Positions 20,228 to 27,898 of a stretch of DNA of 47,408 nt are shown piece by piece. The notes below the pieces were generated by a model. It did not search any database. It was not told the origin of the DNA and saw only the letters and a program-made list of their open reading frames with translations. A program made the position numbers and the translations under genes. Source of the DNA: Paracoccus sp. (in: a-proteobacteria). Its GTDB lineage: Bacteria > Pseudomonadota > Alphaproteobacteria > Rhodobacterales > Rhodobacteraceae. How positions within the stretch are numbered: position 1 is the first letter of the stretch; each line of letters starts with the position of its first letter. The DNA is taken from positions 1 to 47,408 of the forward strand of contig NZ_JAUNPC010000007.1 of assembly GCF_030536915.1 (NCBI RefSeq), read 5' to 3'.

Positions 20228-21009
20228 CCCAGACGCGGATCTATCGCCCGTCGGGCGCGCCGCGCGGCATCGTGCGCGCCCACATGGCGACCTTTCCGGC
20301 GCGCGCCGGCATCTTCCGCCGCGTGGTGGACGCGATCCTGCCGCAGGTGGACCGCATGGTCATCGTCTTCAACGAGATGGACGAGGTCCCTGCCGACATC
20401 GCCGCGAATGACCGGATCGAGGCGATCACCACCGACCGGGACACCAAGGACCTTGGCCGCTTCTTCATGCCGCCCGGACCGGACGACATCGTCTTCCTGG
20501 TCGATGACGATATCCTTTACCCCCATGATTATGTCCCGTGCTCGATCGAGCGGGCCACCGAGATCGGCTGGGACGGCAATGTCTTCGGCTATGGGGGCAT
20601 GAACCATCGCGGCGGCGATCGGCAGGGGACGGGCTGGCAGGCGACCGGCATGTCGCAGGGTCTGCCGTCGGCGCGGGGAGTTCGGATGCTGGGCACCGGC
20701 TCGGTCCTGGCGCGGGGGGATGCGGTTCCCTCCTTCGCCGCGATGGCGCCTTACTTCGGCCATGCGGACGTGGGCTTCGCGCTGCTGAACCTGCGGGCCG
20801 GCCGCAAGGCCTGGATGCTGCCCCGGGCCGAACGGTGGCTGAGGGACGGCATGAGCCCCGAGCTCGAGGGATCGAGCCTTTCAGGAACGCTGCGGAGCAG
20901 GCCCACGCTGCCGGTGGTCTCGGCTGTCGGTGAAATCATCGCAGCGCCGCTGGATCATATCGGCATGGGGCCCGGCACTCGCACAAAGACCGCGCAGGAG
21001 GCTACCTAG
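20224..21009 (+). CDS. Glycosyltransferase-like protein (GT-A fold, DxD motif)
   Basis: Soluble protein of 261 residues whose N-terminal half resembles a GT-A nucleotide-sugar-binding fold: MATFPAR near the start, a beta-strand MVIVFNEMD, and the DDD motif in IVFLVDDDILYP expected to bind metal and nucleotide sugar. The C-terminal half has MLGTGSVLARGD and YFGHADVGFALL, fitting an acceptor domain. The donor and acceptor are unknown. The GTG at 20224 overlaps the lipoprotein stop (GTGA); a GTG at 20215 adds three residues and is an alternative. It is followed after three bases by the methyltransferase-like gene, and both stand between sdhA and sdhB. Confidence 0.65.
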   Translation: MTQTRIYRPSGAPRGIVRAHMATFPARAGIFRRVVDAILPQVDRMVIVFNEMDEVPADIAANDRIEAITTDRDTKDLGRFFMPPGPDDIVFLVDDDILYPHDYVPCSIERATEIGWDGNVFGYGGMNHRGGDRQGTGWQATGMSQGLPSARGVRMLGTGSVLARGDAVPSFAAMAPYFGHADVGFALLNLRAGRKAWMLPRAERWLRDGMSPELEGSSLSGTLRSRPTLPVVSAVGEIIAAPLDHIGMGPGTRTKTAQEAT

Positions 21010-21012
21010 CCC

Positions 21013-21642
21013 ATGTTCGAGGGCGCGGATGACGGCGGGCAGCGCCACGAAGATGCGGAGAAACCCGCATTCCGGCTGACCTTGCCCGATGAGGCGGGCA
21101 GGGCCTACGCGGCGGCCTGTTCCTCGGCCCGTGCGGTGCTGGAATATGGCAGCGGCGGTTCGACCTTTCTGGCGCTGCGCGCGGGCGCCGGCTTCGTCAT
21201 GTCGGTCGAAAGCGACCGCGCATGGTCGCAGCGGATCACGGATGCGCTGGAAGCCGAGTTTCCCGCGGATCGCTTTCTGGTGCATCACGCGGATATCGGC
21301 CCGACCCTGCCCTGGGGCCGCCCGGCGAAGAACGCGCCCTTCCGGCGGTTTCACCTTTACCCCGCTGCGATCTGGGATCATCCGCAGTTCCGGCATCCCG
21401 ATGTGGTCCTGATCGACGGCCGTTTCCGTGTCGCCTGCTTCCTGACCACGATGATCCGCTGCACGCGCCCTGTCACCGTGCTGTTCGATGACTATATCGA
21501 CCGCGAGGCTTACCACTGGATCGAGGAACTGGTCCCCCGCGCCGGGATGATCGGCCGCATGGCCCGTTTCGACGTCCACCCGCAATCATTGCCGCCCGAG
21601 CAGTTGACGCGCTTCGCGGGTGCCTTCACCGACCCGCGCTGA
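21013..21642 (+). CDS. SAM-methyltransferase-like protein
   Basis: A 209-residue soluble protein with a Rossmann-like methyltransferase pattern. The SAM-binding glycine motif is VLEYGSGGSTFLAL (about 41-54), the acidic end of strand 2 is VMSVESD, and a later motif is HPDVVLIDGRFRVACFL (about 128-144). Proteins with EYGSGGST and LIDGRFR occur as small conserved Rhodobacteraceae proteins, and the substrate is not known. AGGAGG is 11 bases before the ATG. It lies three bases after the glycosyltransferase-like gene and 27 before sdhB; the pair suggests modification of a surface glycan, which is inference. Confidence 0.65.
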   Translation: MFEGADDGGQRHEDAEKPAFRLTLPDEAGRAYAAACSSARAVLEYGSGGSTFLALRAGAGFVMSVESDRAWSQRITDALEAEFPADRFLVHHADIGPTLPWGRPAKNAPFRRFHLYPAAIWDHPQFRHPDVVLIDGRFRVACFLTTMIRCTRPVTVLFDDYIDREAYHWIEELVPRAGMIGRMARFDVHPQSLPPEQLTRFAGAFTDPR

Positions 21643-21669
21643 GCCAGCAAGACCCGAAAGGATAGCCCC

Positions 21670-22449
21670 ATGGTCCAGTTCAACCTTCCCAAGAACAGCC
21701 GCATCCGGGTCGGAAAGACCTGGCCGCGCCCCGAGGGCGCGACGAACCTGCGCCGCTTCAACATCTACCGCTGGGACCCGGATACCGGGGAAAACCCGCG
21801 GCTGGATACCTACTGGATCGACCTCGACAAATGCGGGCCGATGGTGCTGGACGCGCTGATCAAGATCAAGAACGAGATCGACCCGACCCTGACCTTCCGC
21901 CGCTCCTGCCGGGAAGGGATCTGCGGCTCCTGCGCCATGAATATCAGTGGCGGTAACCATCTTGCCTGCATCTACGGCATGGACGAGATCGACGGCGACG
22001 TGAACATCTATCCGCTGCCGCACATGCCGGTGGTCAAGGACCTGATACCCGACCTGACGCATTTCTATGCCCAGCACGCGGCGGTGCATCCCTACCTGAT
22101 CACAGAGACACCCGCCCCCGGCAAGGAATGGCGCCAGTCGATCGAGGACCGCAAGAAGCTGGATGGCCTTTACGAGTGCATCCTCTGCGCCTCGTGTTCC
22201 ACGGCCTGCCCGTCCTACTGGTGGAACCAGGACCGCTTCATGGGACCTGCTGCGCTGCTGACCGCCTATCGCTGGATCATCGATTCCCGCGACGAGGCCA
22301 CGGGCGAGCGGCTGGATGAGCTGGAGGACCCCTTCAAGGTCTATCGCTGCCACACGATCATGAACTGCACCAACACCTGCCCCAAAGGGCTGAACCCGGC
22401 GAAGGCCATCGCCGAGATCAAGCACATGATGGTCGAACGCGCGCTTTGA
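21670..22449 (+). CDS. sdhB: Succinate dehydrogenase iron-sulfur subunit
   Basis: Electron-transfer subunit of complex II linking the SdhA flavin to the quinone site. The 259-residue protein contains all cluster ligands: Cys80, Cys85, Cys88 and Cys100 for [2Fe-2S]; Cys170, Cys173, Cys176 for [4Fe-4S]; and Cys180, Cys227, Cys233, Cys237 completing the [3Fe-4S] and [4Fe-4S] sets in the usual alternating way. The ATG at 21670 follows GAAAGGATAG. It closes the sdh operon and is followed by a strong terminator. It is separated from sdhA by four unrelated genes. Confidence 0.97.
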   Translation: MVQFNLPKNSRIRVGKTWPRPEGATNLRRFNIYRWDPDTGENPRLDTYWIDLDKCGPMVLDALIKIKNEIDPTLTFRRSCREGICGSCAMNISGGNHLACIYGMDEIDGDVNIYPLPHMPVVKDLIPDLTHFYAQHAAVHPYLITETPAPGKEWRQSIEDRKKLDGLYECILCASCSTACPSYWWNQDRFMGPAALLTAYRWIIDSRDEATGERLDELEDPFKVYRCHTIMNCTNTCPKGLNPAKAIAEIKHMMVERAL

Positions 22450-22461
22450 ACCGGCGCGTCA

Positions 22462-22497
22462 GTCGAGGGCCGCCCCCCGGGGGGCGGCCTTTTCGAC
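22462..22497 (+). terminator. Terminator of the sdh operon
   Basis: A GC-rich stem GGCCGCCCC/GGGGCGGCC, with outer GTCGA/TCGAC pairs and TTTT within the right side, starts 13 bases after the sdhB stop. Confidence 0.85.
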
Positions 22498-22546
22498 TCA
22501 ATCCTTATGGTTTTGCCAAGATGACCCGGCGTCACCTACATGGCGG

Positions 22547-22577
22547 GTGCTGCGTTGCAGCACTATATATGCTGCAA
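22547..22577 (+). promoter_or_regulatory. Overlapping inverted repeats upstream of the 59-aa gene
   Basis: Segment GTGCTGC (22547-22553) can pair with GCAGCAC (22557-22563). The overlapping TTGCAGCA (22555-22562) can instead pair with TGCTGCAA (22570-22577) across a CTATATA spacer. The two stems exclude each other. As DNA, TTGCAGCA-N7-TGCTGCAA is also a plausible operator, and TATATAT could hold a -10 element. Confidence 0.45.
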
Positions 22578-22614
22578 GGGAGGACGTTCTTTAGTCCAAG
22601 GTAAAAAGCGCAGA

Positions 22615-22794
22615 ATGAACCACACTGAACATGACCGTCCGCAGGGTCTGATGGCCGATCTTGAAAACACCTCGCGCGCCGTGCGGCACCTGCCCAACAC
22701 GCGTGCGCTTGAGGTCCTGAACCAGATGTACGCCTATCACGACATCCAGGCGCCCGCAGGGCAGATCGAGTCGTCCTACGACCACGCGGCCTGA
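22615..22794 (+). CDS. Small orphan protein, 59 residues
   Basis: A short soluble protein beginning MNHTEHDRPQGLMADLENTS. It has a helix-like middle (RAVRHLPNTRALEVLNQMYAYHDI) and no signal or membrane segment. I do not recognise a family. The frame is open upstream to 22540, but that extension would run through the inverted-repeat region; the ATG at 22615 with AAGGTAAAAAGCG upstream is preferred, though the ribosome site is weak. A clear terminator follows 23 bases after the stop, which supports it being a separately transcribed gene between sdhB and arsR. Confidence 0.6.
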   Translation: MNHTEHDRPQGLMADLENTSRAVRHLPNTRALEVLNQMYAYHDIQAPAGQIESSYDHAA

Positions 22795-22817
22795 TCTGCG
22801 GCAGTCGCACTTGAAAC

Positions 22818-22842
22818 GGGGCCGGACAACCGGCCCTTTTTT
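22818..22842 (+). terminator. Terminator after the 59-aa gene
   Basis: Stem GGGCCGG-ACAA-CCGGCCC followed by six T residues. It also abuts the stop codon of the convergent arsR-type gene. Confidence 0.85.
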
Positions 22843-23189
22843 CATGGCTGATCGTCGGTGGTCATGTCCATCTCTGCCGCAAGGAACCGCTCGAAATCAT
22901 CAAGGTCCAGCGGATCGACCTGACCAAAGCCGCGCATCCAGACCGCGGCCGCCTGCATCCCCTCGGGGTCGAGCTTGCACCAGGTGATCCGCCCGCGCCG
23001 CTCCTGCTGGATCAGCCCGGCCGCGGCCAGCGTCGCCAAGTGCTTCGAGATTGCGGCAAGGCTGATCCCGAAGGGCGCCGCCACATCCGTCACGGCCATG
23101 TCGTCCTCAAGCAGCATCGACAGGATCGCCCGCCGGGTCGGATCGGCGAGGGCTGCGAAGATCGCGTCGAGGTGGGATTCGCGGGTCAT
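22842..23189 (-). CDS. ArsR-family transcriptional regulator
   Basis: Winged-helix DNA-binding protein of 115 residues. The N-terminus AIFAALADPTRRAILSML and the recognition-helix region ISLAAISKHLATLAAAGLI match the ArsR/SmtB fold, subgroup HTH_20 (SdpR-like). The metal-binding Cys-Val-Cys motif of true arsenic sensors is absent and only one Cys is present, so a metal sensor is unlikely. An inverted repeat typical of this subgroup lies just upstream of its start and suggests autoregulation. It is divergent from atpI, but nothing shows it controls the ATP synthase genes. Confidence 0.9.
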   Translation of the reverse strand: MTRESHLDAIFAALADPTRRAILSMLLEDDMAVTDVAAPFGISLAAISKHLATLAAAGLIQQERRGRITWCKLDPEGMQAAAVWMRGFGQVDPLDLDDFERFLAAEMDMTTDDQP

Positions 23190-23197
23190 GGGCCATG

Positions 23198-23215
23198 TTC
23201 AACTGCAGGGTTGAA
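23198..23215 (-). promoter_or_regulatory. Candidate ArsR-type operator
   Basis: TTCAAC-N6-GTTGAA, a perfect 6-bp inverted repeat nine bases upstream of the ArsR-type start codon. The spacing and sequence match operators described for ArsR regulators of the SdpR-like group, and the position would block its own transcription. Confidence 0.6.
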
Positions 23216-23305
23216 TGATGAACGGGCAACTCGCAAGCCGCAAGCCACCGCGGCCTTATGGGAAAATGCTGCCGTTTCAGAGGGGTGGATCGCGGGGAAC
23301 GCTGG

Positions 23306-23334
23306 TTGACTCGGGCCGGGCCAGTCCCTATCAG
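23306..23334 (+). promoter_or_regulatory. Candidate promoter of the F0 operon
   Basis: TTGACT (23306-23311) and TATCAG (23329-23334) are separated by exactly 17 bases. Transcription would begin near 23341, about 19 bases before the atpI GTG, which fits a short leader containing AAGGGGG. Confidence 0.6.
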
Positions 23335-23359
23335 CACCGCAACTCGAAGGGGGCAGGGC

Positions 23360-23749
23360 GTGCCGGACGAAGGCGATGACAGCGTCCAGCAGGCGCGGGA
23401 CGCCGAACGGCTGAGGGCGCTGGAAGAACGGCTGTCGCAGGCGCGCCGCGACGATCGGCTCGCACCCCCCGGGATGGACAAGTTCGCCCATGCCAACCAG
23501 GCATGGCGGATGGTCATCGAGCTTGTCGCCGGTCTCGCCGTGGGGTTCGGCGTCGGCTATGGGCTTGACCGGCTGCTCGGCACGACGCCGATCCTGCTGG
23601 TGATCTTCATCTTCCTCGGCTTCGCGGCCGGCGTGAAGACAATGCTGCGGACCGCCGCCGAGATGGGCGGGACCGCACCGGGAACAGGGCCGGCAAAGCC
23701 GGCAGGCGACAAGCCGGCGGAGATGCCGCCGAAGGACGAAAGGGACTGA
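23360..23749 (+). CDS. atpI: ATP synthase protein I
   Basis: Small membrane protein associated with assembly of the F0 c-ring. The 129-residue protein has a charged N-terminal helix (about 1-40), two transmembrane helices in the conserved AtpI region ([20 protein letters not shown], about 48-67, and [20 protein letters not shown], about 75-94), and a Pro/Lys-rich tail. The GTG at 23360 with AAGGGGG upstream is the best start; the longer frame extends through the promoter. It is the first gene of the F0 operon, two bases before atpB. Confidence 0.9.
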   Translation: MPDEGDDSVQQARDAERLRALEERLSQARRDDRLAPPGMDKFAHANQAWRMVIELVAGLAVGFGVGYGLDRLLGTTPILLVIFIFLGFAAGVKTMLRTAAEMGGTAPGTGPAKPAGDKPAEMPPKDERD

Positions 23750-23751
23750 GC

Positions 23752-24498
23752 GTGGCGACTGAAGAAAGCACGGGCCTGGTGTTCCATCCGATGGACCAGT
23801 TCATCGTCCGTCCGCTGTTCGGCGACGGGCCGGTCCACTGGTACACGCCCACCAACGTGACCCTGTGGCTGATGCTGGCCGTGCTGGTCGTCTGGCTGCT
23901 GTTCGTCGCGGGCACCTCGGGCCGTTCGCTGATCCCCTCGCGCGTGCAGTCGGTGGCCGAGCTGACCTACGGCATGGTCCACAAGATGGTCGAGGACGTG
24001 ACCGGGAAAGAGGGGCTGCGCTATTTCCCCTACATCTTCACGATGTTCTGCTTCATCCTATTCGCGAACCTGCTGGGCCTGATCCCCAAGTCCTTCACCA
24101 CCACCTCGCATATCGCCGTGACCGGCGTGCTGGCGCTGCTGGTATTCTTCGGTGTCACCATCCTGGGCTTCGTGCTGAACGGGACGCACTTCCTCGGCCT
24201 CTTCTGGGTCAAGTCGGCGCCCTTGGCGCTACGCCCGGTCTTGGCCGTGATCGAGCTGATCTCTTATTTCGTGCGCCCTGTCAGCCATTCCATCCGACTT
24301 GCGGGCAACCTTCTGGCTGGCCACGCCGTCATCAAGGTCTTCGCCGCCTTTGCCGCCATCGCGGTCGTGGCGCCGGTCTCGATCCTTGCCATCGTCGGCA
24401 TGTATGCCTTCGAGGTCATGGTCTCCGTGATCCAGGCCTATGTCTTCACCATCCTGACCTGCGTGTATCTCAAGGACGCGCTGCATCCGGGCCACTGA
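23752..24498 (+). CDS. atpB: ATP synthase F0 subunit a
   Basis: Forms the proton half-channels against the c-ring. The 248-residue protein has five to six transmembrane segments and the essential Arg182 in [14 protein letters not shown]. The helix after it ends with [18 protein letters not shown], the usual C-terminus of subunit a. The start is GTG at 23752. A 50-base gap leads to atpE. Confidence 0.95.
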   Translation: MATEESTGLVFHPMDQFIVRPLFGDGPVHWYTPTNVTLWLMLAVLVVWLLFVAGTSGRSLIPSRVQSVAELTYGMVHKMVEDVTGKEGLRYFPYIFTMFCFILFANLLGLIPKSFTTTSHIAVTGVLALLVFFGVTILGFVLNGTHFLGLFWVKSAPLALRPVLAVIELISYFVRPVSHSIRLAGNLLAGHAVIKVFAAFAAIAVVAPVSILAIVGMYAFEVMVSVIQAYVFTILTCVYLKDALHPGH

Positions 24499-24548
24499 CG
24501 TCCGCAGGATTTCTCAGCAACCGTTTCCAAAGCCTCAAGGAGCATCTC

Positions 24549-24791
24549 ATGGAAAACGTCGCGAACTACGCCGATCTGGGCAAATACCTGGGTGCGGGCC
24601 TGGCCTGCATCGGCATGGCGGGCGCCGCCATGGGCGTGGGCAACGTTGCCGGCAACTACCTGGCCGGCGCCCTGCGCAACCCCTCGGCCGCCGCGTCGCA
24701 GACCGCCACGCTGTTCATCGGCATGGCCTTCGCCGAAGCTCTGGGCATCTTCTCGTTCCTCGTCGCGCTGCTGCTGCTGTTCGCAGCCTGA
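24549..24791 (+). CDS. atpE: ATP synthase F0 subunit c
   Basis: Proteolipid that forms the rotating ring. Its 80 residues make two transmembrane helices joined by the polar loop ALRNPSA (41-47). The proton-carrying carboxylate is Glu63 in [12 protein letters not shown]. The glycine-rich first helix [17 protein letters not shown] is typical. No extra Na+-binding Gln/Thr set is evident, so proton coupling is expected. AAGGAG lies nine bases before the ATG. Confidence 0.95.
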   Translation: MENVANYADLGKYLGAGLACIGMAGAAMGVGNVAGNYLAGALRNPSAAASQTATLFIGMAFAEALGIFSFLVALLLLFAA

Positions 24792-24868
24792 TCCCGGCGC
24801 CATTCCTTGCTTTTGGGCGGGCGCATGACGCGCCCGCCCGATTGACAACCGCAGGCCAGGGATAGGAA

Positions 24869-25660
24869 ATGTTCAGCCTAATGCAGCAGACCGCCCCGAC
24901 CGCGGTCGAAACGACCACCACGACGACCGGTGCGGTGACCGCCGCGCCCGTCGGAACCGATCCGGTCGCCGCCGCGGAATCGCCCGCGGCCCAGACCCAC
25001 GCCACCGATTCCATCATCGTCCCCGGCGCCTCGGGCGTCGAGAACGCACCCGCCATCGCGCAGGACGGTCAGGGCCACCTGCCGACCGAGGTTGTGACCG
25101 GGGCCGCCGTGCCGGGCACCGACACGACCCATGCCGTCGCGCATGGCGCCGATGCGGCCGCTTCCGCCGGGATGCCGCAGCTCGACTTCGCCACCTTCGG
25201 CAACCAGATCTTCTGGCTGCTGGTGGCGCTGGCGCTGATCTACCTGATCCTGTCGCGGGTGGCGCTGCCGCGCATCGGCCGCATCCTCGGGGACCGTCAG
25301 GGGCTGATGACCGCCGATCTGGCCGCGGCCGAGGACTTCAAGCGCAAGGCGCGCGAGGCCGAGTCCGCCTATGACAAGGCGCTGGCCGATGCCCGGGGCG
25401 AGGCGCAGAAGATCGTGGCCGCCAACAAGGCCGAGATCGACGCGGAACTTTCCGCCGCCATCGCCAGGGCCGATGCCGACATCGCCGCCCGGACCCAGGA
25501 ATCCGAGCGCCGGATTTCCGAGATCCGCGACTCCGCCGCAACCGACGCCCGCAACGTCGCCCGCGATGTCGCGGCCGAACTGGTGCGGACCTTCGGCGGC
25601 AACGCCGATGGCTCGATCGACCAGGCCGTCGATGCCCGCATCAAGGGAGCCGCGCTATGA
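24869..25660 (+). CDS. atpF': ATP synthase F0 subunit b' with long N-terminal extension
   Basis: One of two different b-type stator subunits, as in photosynthetic bacteria and other alphaproteobacteria. Residues about 103-263 are a standard b' chain: a transmembrane helix at about 112-130 (FWLLVALALIYLILS), then a long charged coiled coil ending in a hydrophobic C-terminal segment. The first about 100 residues are low-complexity, rich in Thr, Ala, Val and Pro, with VETTTTTTGAVTAAP near the start. Family members are usually about 160-190 residues. The start at 24869 has a good AGGGATAGGAA and no ribosome site precedes Met102, so the extension looks genuine. It overlaps atpF by ATGA. Confidence 0.9.
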   Translation: MFSLMQQTAPTAVETTTTTTGAVTAAPVGTDPVAAAESPAAQTHATDSIIVPGASGVENAPAIAQDGQGHLPTEVVTGAAVPGTDTTHAVAHGADAAASAGMPQLDFATFGNQIFWLLVALALIYLILSRVALPRIGRILGDRQGLMTADLAAAEDFKRKAREAESAYDKALADARGEAQKIVAANKAEIDAELSAAIARADADIAARTQESERRISEIRDSAATDARNVARDVAAELVRTFGGNADGSIDQAVDARIKGAAL

Positions 25661-26217
25661 TCGCCCGCCTGACCGCCCTTGCGGCCGCTTTCGCCGCCAG
25701 CCCCGCGCTGGCTGCTGAGGGGGCCTTCTTCTCGCTGGCCAACACGGATTTCATCGTGCTGCTGGCGTTCCTCGCCTTCATCGGCATCCTGCTGTATTAC
25801 AAGGTGCCGGGCGCCATCGGCCGGCTGCTGGACCGCCGGGCCGAGGGGATCAAGGCCGACATCTCGGAAGCTCGCCGCCTGCGGGACGAGGCGCAGGAAA
25901 TCTACGCCAGCTACGAACGCCGCCAGCGCGAGGTTCACACCCAGGCCGGCGAGATCGTGGCCAATGCCAAGCGCGAGGCCGTGGCACAGGCCGACAAGGC
26001 CAAGGTCGATCTGCAGAAGTCCATCGAGCGCCGGCTGCAGGCCGCCCAGGACCAGATCACGGCCGCCGAGAACGACGCGATCCGCGCCGTCCGCAACCAG
26101 GCGATCCAGGTCGCCATGGCTGCCGCGACCGAAGTGCTGGGCCGCCAGATGGGTCCGCAGGACCGCGCCGCAGGCATCGACCGCGCCATTGACGACGTTG
26201 CCCGTCACCTGAACTGA
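25657..26217 (+). CDS. atpF: ATP synthase F0 subunit b
   Basis: Second stator chain, 186 residues. A short hydrophobic N-terminus resembling a signal peptide (ALAAAFAASPALAA, residues 7-20) precedes the transmembrane helix (NTDFIVLLAFLAFIGILLYY) and a long coiled coil with repeated charged residues to the C-terminus. The start overlaps the atpF' stop (ATGA), giving 1:1 coupling. It is the last gene of the F0 operon; F1 genes are not in the window, as expected from the split atp operons of this group. Confidence 0.95.
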   Translation: MIARLTALAAAFAASPALAAEGAFFSLANTDFIVLLAFLAFIGILLYYKVPGAIGRLLDRRAEGIKADISEARRLRDEAQEIYASYERRQREVHTQAGEIVANAKREAVAQADKAKVDLQKSIERRLQAAQDQITAAENDAIRAVRNQAIQVAMAAATEVLGRQMGPQDRAAGIDRAIDDVARHLN

Positions 26218-26235
26218 TCCTCTCGGGATCATGAA

Positions 26236-26265
26236 AAAACCCCCGGTGGCAACACCGGGGGTTTT
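26236..26265. terminator. Bidirectional terminator between atpF and the OmpA-type gene
   Basis: A perfect stem AAAACCCCCGGTG with loop GCAA and complementary arm ending in TTTT. A-run and T-run on the two sides serve both convergent genes. Confidence 0.9.
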
Positions 26266-26283
26266 CCTTTGCCTCTGCCGATC

Positions 26284-26946
26284 TCAGCGATTCGGGCGGA
26301 TGATGATCTCGACCCGGCGGTTCTGGGCGCGGCCCGCCTCGGTCGCGTTCGAAGCGATGGGCTGGTTCATCCCCATGCCCTGCGTGGCGATGCGGTTCGG
26401 GGATACGCCACCCGCCGTCAGGATGGAGGCCACCGACCGCGCCCGGCGCTGCGACAGGTCCATGTTGTAGGCGGCGGCCCCGGTCGAGTCGGTATGGCCG
26501 ATCACCTGCACGGTCGAGTTTGGATATTGCTGCAGGTTCCGCGCCAGCGCGTAAAGGTCGTTCTGCGCCGGGCCGGACACGGCGGCGCTGTCAAAGGCGA
26601 ACAGCACCCCTTCCGGCAGCGTGACGTTCAGCGTCTGCCCGGTGTTGACCACCTGCACGCCGGGCGTGGTCATCTGTTGCTGCAGCGCGCGGGCCTGCGC
26701 ATCCAGGACCGAGCCGATCAGGCCGCCCGCCGCGCCCCCGGCGATCGCGCCCCGCGCGATGTCGCGCCCGCGGTTGTTGCTGTCGTCGTCGCGGACCGCG
26801 CCCAGCACCGCGCCGGTTGCGGCGCCGGCGATGATGCCCTGCTGCGTCCTGCTCATGTTGCCGAACTGGCCATAAGGGTCCTGGGCGCAGGCGCCAAGCG
26901 CCATGACCCCCACGGAGGCGATCAACAGGTGAACTCGGCGGATCAT
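26284..26946 (-). CDS. OmpA-family outer-membrane lipoprotein with glycine-zipper segment
   Basis: A 220-residue protein with signal sequence and lipobox LGAC (Cys20). A glycine-zipper region (about 35-80, IIAGAATGAVLGAV and GAIAGGAAGGLIGS) may insert in or associate with the membrane. The C-terminal OmpA domain (about 105-220) would bind peptidoglycan through the motif IGHTDSTG and the helix LSQRRARSVASIL, ending with NRRVEIIIRP. The arrangement matches the YiaD type of OmpA-like lipoproteins rather than Pal. It is convergent with atpF and divergent from nth. Confidence 0.88.
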   Translation of the reverse strand: MIRRVHLLIASVGVMALGACAQDPYGQFGNMSRTQQGIIAGAATGAVLGAVRDDDSNNRGRDIARGAIAGGAAGGLIGSVLDAQARALQQQMTTPGVQVVNTGQTLNVTLPEGVLFAFDSAAVSGPAQNDLYALARNLQQYPNSTVQVIGHTDSTGAAAYNMDLSQRRARSVASILTAGGVSPNRIATQGMGMNQPIASNATEAGRAQNRRVEIIIRPNR

Positions 26947-27130
26947 GGTTCTGTCCTTTCCTTTGCCAAGGCGGCGTGGCGCCCGTCGGGGTCGCCCGTC
27001 ATGCCGCCGAACGGCGCCAGCCTTTCAGAAGTTCCCCCTGTCTGCCAGCCGAAGCCCCTGAAAGCGCGTCACATTCTCTCGACTTTCCCGAAGGCTTGCG
27101 TGTTTCCGCCGACCGGGGCATCACCCTGCC

Positions 27131-27838
27131 ATGGTCCGAACCCCTTCTCCTGCCGACAAGAACCCCCCCCGTGGCAAGGGGCGGGTGCCGCCGCCGCTGC
27201 CTTACCGAGATCAGGTCGCCATCTTCGGCATCCTGCAGGCGGCGGACCCGCATCCGGTGACCGAGCTTCAGTATCGCGACGCCTTCACCCTGCTGGTGGC
27301 GGTGGCGCTGTCGGCGCAGGCGACGGACGTGGGCGTGAACAAGGCCACGCCCGCGCTGTTCGACGCCGCCCCCACGCCGCAGGCGATGGTCGCGCTGGGG
27401 GTCGAGGGCGTGACCGAGCTGATCCGCACCATCGGCCTTTACCGGCAGAAGGCGAAGAACATCGTGGCCCTGTCGCAGCGGCTGGTGGACGAGTTCGGCG
27501 GCGAGGTGCCGACCTCGCGGGCCGCGCTGATGAGCCTGCCGGGCGTGGGGCGCAAGACCGCGAATGTGGTGCTGAACTCGTTCTTCGGCATCCCGGCGCA
27601 GGCGGTGGACACCCATATCTTCCGCGTGGGCAACCGCACCCGCATCGCGCCGGGCCGCGACGAGGCCGAGGTAGAGCGCGCCATCGAGGACAACGTCCCC
27701 GCCGGGTTCCAGCAGAACGCCCATCACTGGCTGATCCTGCACGGCCGCTACATCTGCCAGGCCCGCCGCCCGCGCTGCACCATCTGCCCGATCCGCCCGC
27801 AGTGCCCCTATGAGCCGAAGACGACCGATCCGGCCTGA
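27131..27838 (+). CDS. nth: Endonuclease III (DNA glycosylase/AP lyase)
   Basis: Removes oxidised pyrimidines and cleaves abasic sites. The 235-residue protein has the helix-hairpin-helix LPGVGRKTANVVL with catalytic Lys142, followed by catalytic Asp160 in VDTHIFR. The C-terminal [4Fe-4S] ligands Cys209, Cys216, Cys219 and Cys225 have the C-x6-C-x2-C-x5-C spacing of the family. The N-terminal 25 residues are Pro/Arg-rich and extend beyond the E. coli enzyme. Confidence 0.95.
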   Translation: MVRTPSPADKNPPRGKGRVPPPLPYRDQVAIFGILQAADPHPVTELQYRDAFTLLVAVALSAQATDVGVNKATPALFDAAPTPQAMVALGVEGVTELIRTIGLYRQKAKNIVALSQRLVDEFGGEVPTSRAALMSLPGVGRKTANVVLNSFFGIPAQAVDTHIFRVGNRTRIAPGRDEAEVERAIEDNVPAGFQQNAHHWLILHGRYICQARRPRCTICPIRPQCPYEPKTTDPA

Positions 27839-27898
27839 CCTCTTGTCCCTGCCGCGCGTCCCCGGTTTAAGCGCCGGGACAGGCACAAGGGGCAGCGC

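Noticed and set aside
22842-23189. Arsenic or metal resistance regulator
   Set aside because: The Cys motif for metal binding is missing and no arsenic or metal transport gene is nearby.
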